Below, in pieces: positions 58,205 to 64,000 of a DNA stretch of 64,000 nucleotides. The first letter of the stretch is position 1, and every line of letters starts with the position of its first letter. The notes under the pieces were generated by a model. That model had not been told where the DNA came from, did no database searches, and was given only the letters and a program-made list of their open reading frames with translations. The position numbers were made by a program, and so were the translations under genes. The stretch is from Erigeron canadensis. Taxonomy: Eukaryota > Streptophyta > Magnoliopsida > Asterales > Asteraceae. Where the stretch lies: contig NC_057762.1 in the NCBI RefSeq assembly GCF_010389155.1, forward strand, positions 38,810,055 through 38,874,054, in the 5' to 3' direction.

Positions 58205-58395
58205 AAGGGGAGTGGGGCGAGAGACCCCCTAATTTCGCCCTTCATACCACCCCCTATTGCCGATTAAGCCCAAATAACCTTTCAGGCGGAAAATATATTT
58301 CGCTTAAAAATTTCTTGTGAGTGTGCCTTGTTTCATGTGTGTGGCCAATCAAAAGGCTAGTTTTGCCCCCATTTCGCCCACTACACCACTCCCTC
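58205..58395. mobile_element. MITE with GGGGAGTGGGGCGA ends
   Basis: The left end GGGGAGTGGGGCGAGAG and the right end read in reverse (GGGAGTGGTGTAGTGGGCGA) are similar inverted tips around about 190 bp, with TTTCGCC words inside. Looks like a Harbinger-type MITE; target duplication not clear. Confidence 0.5.
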
Positions 58396-59460
58396 TTTTT
58401 CTAATAAATTCTTGATGATGATATGGCGTCACATGGCGGATATTCCCACCCTTTGAATATGCCCTATTCCGGATAACCTTATACTGTACTATCTTAAATA
58501 ATGTGAATCAAATACCAATAATATTAAGTATCTCCTAAACGTTGTTGATAAATATGAAAATGAAAGAATTTGCCAAATAGGTCACTTAATAATTTATACA
58601 TCATATACTATATAATTTTTGTAATAGGCATTCACACAAATAATTAATGGAGTTGGCGGATAATAATTGATTGGTTGACTAGCTTAAGCCTGCAGCAGTA
58701 GGTGTGGGGAACTAGGGAAGATGTTAACCTTGGTTTCTTGGTGACAGACTGACAGGCTATTCTCGAAGATGTATATATACATATATCATATATGTTGTGT
58801 GATGTGTGATTGATACTCACATAATATTATGATGTATAAATTACTCGTTTTCATAATCCACACACATTTGACTATCAATCTTGGGATAATTATTTAGTTT
58901 AAAAATATTATAGATTTATCATTTATAGAAAGTGTGACTTTTGGTCAATCATATATATGTTACCCGTTGTTCTTGATATCTTTTTTGGATTAAATCATTA
59001 TTTTTAGTTGGAATTTTTTCAAATGTGTGGATTTTAACCGGGTTCGCGCTAGAGAGCTTCATCACCTTTAATACCTTGTAGGAGAGAAATCCCTCAATTA
59101 AATTGTCTAAAGACACAACATTTAATTGGGATAACATTCAGCTCTCTCAGCAAAACTCGAACCTGAGCCTTGCATCACTGAGAGACTTGTGTGAGATATC
59201 TTATACCATTAAGCTATTTGCTCGTTGGAAATCAATTGGATGTGACTCATCTTCTGGAGTCGTATGTAACATGTTGTATCAAATTCGATGAACACATTAA
59301 TGTTGTCGACTATGTTAAAGTAGGTTGAATCCACCAGCTTAGGTTTGGGTTTGTAGATCTTAATTAGGACACTCATATTTGTAGCATGTTGTTCCATATT
59401 ACTCTTTCGGCTTTACAGTTAATGTTAACTTAAAGCAAACAGATAAAAGGACCTAGATAC
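58396..59460. other. Intergenic DNA without recognised gene
   Basis: At 59148-59220 CAGCTCTCTCAGCAAAACTC and TTGCATCACTGAGAGACTTG recall SINE or tRNA-like boxes but do not fold convincingly. No protein gene. Confidence 0.45.
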
Positions 59461-59731
59461 TTCTTAGTTAGCTCAAGTGGTTGAGCACCTGCCTTACAAG
59501 CAGGAGGTTTTGGGTTCAAGACTTGGGAAGTACATTGTACATAGGAAATCTTTCTATGAAGGTTTGACTTGGGTGTACCCAAGTTCAAGTCTGAGGAGGC
59601 AGGGTTTACCCCTATTGATCGTCGTGCCTTTGGGCAGATTAGTAGGGAGTTTTCCCCCAATCGGGTATTTGAAATACACATTTCTACTTCGAGGGAGCTC
59701 TCTTACACGGACCCGGTTAAAACAACGTATG

Positions 59732-60665
59732 CAGGGCCGACCCAATAAGCTTAGTGGGCTAGGCGACAGTTTAAGGCCCCCAATCTTAAAGGCCCCCAAT
59801 TTTGCATCTCTGTTTTGGCCAGACTAAACCTACTTCCTTTTACGAGCATAATACCCGCGCGTTGCAGCGGAATTTTGTTTTAGAAGTGACAATTTATTAT
59901 AAGGGTAGATATGATAATTTAGTGTTATAGTGTGTGGAGGGGCATTTTGTGAACCATAATATACTGAAAGGGGCTAAATTAAAATATGCTTAATTTTTTA
60001 AGACATACCATAAATAAAAAATCAAAATGCTTTATAAGATAGTAAAGATAACATGATATCAATTGATACCTTAGCAATAGTCCAACCCAATAAGTTTATC
60101 TATGCAGTTCGTTTTTAGAACCCAACAAAAGTTATACCACCATCACCATTTAGGCATTCAGTAATTCACCAACAAACAGATACACTTCTTTTAATTTCTT
60201 ATTAACTATTTTTATGTCATTTTTTTTCCTTCCGATTGCAATATTATTTGTTTATTTATTACTTTTTTCTGATTAAATAAATTAATATGTACAGTTATAT
60301 AAGCCCTAGATGGTTTTTATTTATTATATATTTTAGCATATATACATATTATTATATTATATCAATAAACTATCTTTTTTTTTTTTTTACAACACTATGG
60401 TAGGCAAACGGACAACAAGATGCGTCGTCACCCCTTTTTGAATAACAAATCCTATCCTACTAAACTATCTTTATTAAATAAATTGGTAATTATAAGTATG
60501 TTAAAAAATTTCAAGTGTATGTACATTATCAAAAAGACGGTTGTTTTGGTTTATTTTTGTTGAATTTAACTCCGTGTAAAGACAAAAGATCTCAGTTAAC
60601 GATTTTTATAAAGGCCCCAAAAATTGGTTCCGTTTAGAGGCTCCAAAAACGTTAAGTCGGCCTTG
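59732..60665. mobile_element. hAT element, 8-bp duplication AACGTATG
   Basis: CAGGGCCGACCCAATAAGC at the left and GTTAAGTCGGCCTTG at the right are the inverted tips. AACGTATG is duplicated directly outside (59724-59731, 60666-60673). AAGGCCCC words occur near both ends in inverse or direct form. 934 bp, non-coding, carrying a Helitron at 59843-60048. Confidence 0.92.
59843..60048 (-). mobile_element. 206-bp Helitron nested in the hAT element
   Basis: On the minus strand it starts A|TCTTTACTATCTTATAAAGC and ends CCGCTGCAACGCGCGGGTAT followed by TATGCTCG|T. Both ends match the tandem Helitrons at 3239-4044, including the unusual CTCG terminus. No coding capacity. Confidence 0.75.
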
Positions 60666-60745
60666 AACGTATGTTAGACCTCTAGTTGTTGTATCGCGAC
60701 ACGAAGTTCTCAAGCGAAATTCACCTTTTTAAAAAAAAAAAAAAG

Positions 60746-63700
60746 ATAATTTAAGTTATGTAGAGATTGTTTAGTAAGGAGGTTAAAGAACTTGCAACTT
60801 TTGCAAGTATTATCGTTGGGCCTAGAGTTGTAATAAGAGTACTGGCACATGTCCAAGTTTGCTAAAAAGAAATAGTGGGCCTAGCCCTTGGGTGCGAACT
60901 TCCTAACTCCTATAGATTTATAATTTGATTATAAATTGAACCCAAAAAGAGACGCCGTCATGGGCCTTTGGTTACTCTGTTTGGGTTCCTTCTATTAGCA
61001 AAGAAACAGATCCCATGCGCAGGTAAACTTGATTAGTTATTTACATAGTTTACATCCTACAACTTTCATGGCCTCATGTTCAACTCTACTTAGTACTTAC
61101 ATGTTAGGCCTGCAGGTGTCAATGTATGATATATAACATAACTAGCATTGGAGGATTCAATTCATTGATGTAATTAGTATGTATTTTAAGATTGCAGTAT
61201 TACACCTCATACAAGCTATCATACATTTATACAAGTAACTTGTTGCAGTGATATGTTGTTGTACATGTTGAAATACTTGAAAGTTATCTTCAATAGTTCA
61301 ATCTTTGACCTTTTTATCTAGAATATTTAACAAGTATGTTGGCAAAATATGACCTTCAAAAGAGCATGAGTGTGACTTCACAAACCAGGCACTAGGCACG
61401 TGCGTTGCTTAATTGAGATATCAGGTCTCGATCATGGCTATTTAATTTAAGAAATGTGAGATACACCTATATGATCGATTTTGTGGTTACCCTTGCCCGA
61501 ATCCATGAATCTTCACTTTAGTATGCTTTTTATCGACGTTTAAATACTATTGTGTCATATGTGTTCAACTCTGTAAATGTAAAATAGATACTCGTATATA
61601 CGAGTAATAAAGTTTTAAAGTCATATAGCATCCAAGGGAGCAATTGTTGAACTTTCATATTTTCTTTTGTTGCAATCAAGTGATTTATGTTTTTGGTAAA
61701 GGGTTAACCACGGTAAACTTATCAAGTGATTTATGGTTAATACTAACTTTTAATCATCTTTATAGGGATTCTAGATATGGTGGGGATTATTTAGTTTGAA
61801 GATTGTTTTGGGTAAAGGGATACCCCGCTTAAACTTTTATACCAACAACTTTAACAGTACATCATAAGTAACATGGCTGAATGCCACATTAATTCCTTAC
61901 ATGACAGGCCTGCAGGCCATATAAGGTTAAACACACATCAAAGCATTACATGAATAAAATATAAAGCTAACGATCCTACTACTAGAGATCAGCAGCAGTG
62001 ATGCAAGCTGTACACGATGCTTTTAGGGGTCACCATCAACCATGTGTTATTTTCTCTATATATTTTTTCTGTTCCAATTAAAAAAGAAATTTATTATTTT
62101 TTTGTAACTTTGATGAAGTATTTCATTTGTAACTTGACAGGGGAGTATATATTTTACAAACCATTGTGTTTTTGGATGGACAACTTGACGTGGGTTTGTA
62201 AGATATTTTATGGTACCATATTGGGCCCAACACATTGAAGAGCACTGCAAGCTTTTCAGCCCAGTGAAAGTCCTTAATGACTAAACAAAATAGCCTATTT
62301 CCGAAGGACCAATATTCTTTTAAATTCTTTTTTTTTTTTTGTTAAAATTCACTTGACGCGGCTGGTAAAAGACTCCAGATTTTTAAAGAGTAAGCAGGGC
62401 TACAAGCATATGCTAGTAAAATTAATGGGACAAATGAGCAATAACGGGACCAAAAATGGTATCATTCTTATATATGATGATTGCTATGTACTAGTGGTAC
62501 TTTCACCCTATTCAAAGTTTAGTATCACTCGTGTTACACAAATCATACATTCTCAAAGTTAACCTTTTTGCTTTATAACTTTTTTGGCCTGATCCTATGC
62601 TTTTATTAGACACCACTTGTCATGCAAATAAAAGCAATTGGAATTTTGCAACTATTGACTGACTTGGTTCTCTGGTCACTTTTTTTATAAAGAAAATGAA
62701 TAAATTTCATCAATAAATATTCTTAATTGGGAAGTATAGAAGGAATTAGTGAAGTCTTTGTTTGGCAAACGAATAAGTAAACAATGTTACGACTTATGAG
62801 CAATGGGGACACAACCCGATACAATAAGAAGCTGCCAAATCAAAATAAACGAACAATGGATCCAAGGTAGGGCACCTCCTATCGTAATCAGATCATCCCG
62901 TTTGCAACTATTTGAAATCCGAAGGTGAACAAGCATACGATCTTTAAGGACCCGCAATATGTTCCTCTAATTCCAAAAAAAGTTGTTCTCTTGTGCATTA
63001 TCTTTTGCTGTTATTGGAAATACATATATGGATGGTGCCTCTGATGATCCCACACACACTATATTAACTATATAATGAACGTAGGTTATGGGCCAAGTTG
63101 CTTCGATTATTCAAGAATCATATATTAAAAGAAGATATGGAGGCCGGGCTATGCATCTTGACAAGGAAGATGACAACAAACTGGTGGGGATTATTAAACA
63201 GTGAAAGTATGAAGTTAATTAGTATGCTCCATATATCTCTCTCTCTTTTATAACTGATCAAGATATTGCTTTCCATATTTAGCTAAATGAGCCGATAATC
63301 TTATATGATGATAAAGGTAATATCCATGTGCTGGTTCTTCATGGACCCTATGTCAACATGTACGTTTTACAATTATGTGCTAGCTTTTTTAAGATGGTTA
63401 CTTGTGGGTCATCCTTTCATGAACATATATAGATTCAAATTAAAACTATTCATTGTGAATTCGGTTATCATTTTTAATGTTCTGCCGACTTTGTACCCTG
63501 TCGATGATGCACTTCGCATTGTAATCCATTAATACCTATAACTTTGTATAATTCTTTAAAGGACTAATGTTTGGATTCAAGTCGCAAAGAGTAATGTAGC
63601 AATGTCATTATTGTCATTTAGGCTACCAGATGTCTATGAAATGTGCGAACTAGGTTAGTCCAATTGTTGGTCGCTGGGCTAACCTAGTTCTTACATGTCT

Positions 63701-64000
63701 TAATTCAGTGGCAGAAATGATGATGTGTCATTACTACACTACACTTGTGACCATTTGTATCGTTCCAATAAGGCGGAATCTTGGGGTGTTGAGAAAAGCA
63801 CAACCTGACATGGAAACGATCTAAATGAAATAAATGGTTGCAAGGGAACCAAGAGTTGAGGCATGCAAATCATTCAAACAAGCAAATCATACAAAGTTAA
63901 CCAATGCAACTAGTACAATTGTAGCAAAATAACAGTTTTTCATCCCTCGATAGGGAGCATTCAGGTCATAGACCTCGAGAATCAAGTCCAATCAAGAAAG
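60746..64000. other. Intergenic DNA to the window end
   Basis: AT-rich sequence with several short frames (up to 75 residues), none with a recognisable domain. Some text (60985-61020, 62210-62290, 62790-62960) is GC-richer and may be repeat fragments. TAAGGGTTAACCACGG-like text near 61700 and GGATACCCCGC near 61820 form a weak inverted pair. I support no gene here. Confidence 0.5.

Larger units (their letters stand above)
59461..60745 (+). mobile_element. tRNA-headed SINE interrupted by a hAT element
   Basis: The head TTAGTTAGCTCAAGTGGTTG (A box, 59469-59480), an anticodon-like arm CCTGC-CTTACAA-GCAGG and GGGTTCAAGAC (B box, 59512-59522) reproduce a tRNA with a TAC (Val) anticodon loop. The body runs to 59731, is interrupted by the hAT element 59732-60665, resumes at 60674 and ends in an A run (60731-60744). 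The preserved boxes suggest a fairly young SINE. The open frame at 59477-59827 is fortuitous. Confidence 0.8.

Noticed and set aside
59477..59827. 116-residue open frame
   Set aside because: It lies across a tRNA-headed SINE and the border of a hAT insertion, and the opposite strand is also open. It is not a gene.

Overview
This is plant nuclear DNA, very probably from a eudicot. It is AT-rich, its genes have GT-AG introns, and it is packed with plant-type transposable elements: Athila-type Ty3, Ty1/copia, L1-type LINE, Mutator-like, hAT, PIF/Harbinger, Stowaway, Emigrant-like, Helitron and tRNA-derived SINE. The general style resembles Asteraceae genomes, but that is an impression and no single gene proves it. 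I see only two ordinary host genes: a two-exon SPRY-domain membrane-anchored protein gene (47271-50290, minus) and a tRNA-Leu(AAG) gene (41327-41406, minus). Nearly everything else is mobile DNA at different stages of decay.

Layout: 1-5.5 kb holds MITEs of at least three superfamilies (621-984, 1151-1282, 2964-3185), two head-to-tail Helitron copies (3239-4044), a foldback MITE (4290-4657), a 171-bp tandem duplication and the C-terminal remnant of a hAT transposase. A 5'-truncated L1-type LINE lies at 5942-8250. A complete copia-like element with 153-bp LTRs, TAAAA target duplications and an eroded interior spans 8935-15364. An Emigrant/pogo relative, small MITEs, a Stowaway and a possible organellar insert follow to 19 kb. 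A gypsy-like LTR fragment with a 29-bp minisatellite lies at 19386-21629 and abuts an Athila-type Ty3 element (21630-28830) that has its 5' LTR, PBS and most of gag-pol but several coding breaks and no 3' LTR.

The most interesting object is an 8.2-kb Mutator-like element at 29576-37740. It has terminal inverted repeats of about 0.77-0.92 kb. A FAR1/MURA-type transposase gene reads rightward from inside the left end, and a ULP1-type cysteine (SUMO) protease gene reads leftward from inside the right end. The right TIR carries the promoter and first two exons of the protease gene, and the left TIR carries a mirror copy of them. The transposase copy is broken by stops and frameshifts. The protease exons I can follow are open and keep the His, Asp, Gln and Cys expected at the active site.

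From 37.7 kb to the end there are long AT-rich intergenic stretches with the tRNA gene, SINEs, Helitrons (one nested in a MITE), the SPRY gene with a hAT element just upstream of its promoter, a Helitron-derived segmental duplication (51.6-54.1 kb), a near-perfect 487-bp foldback (56465-56951) and a triple nest at 59.5-60.7 kb (Helitron inside hAT inside SINE).
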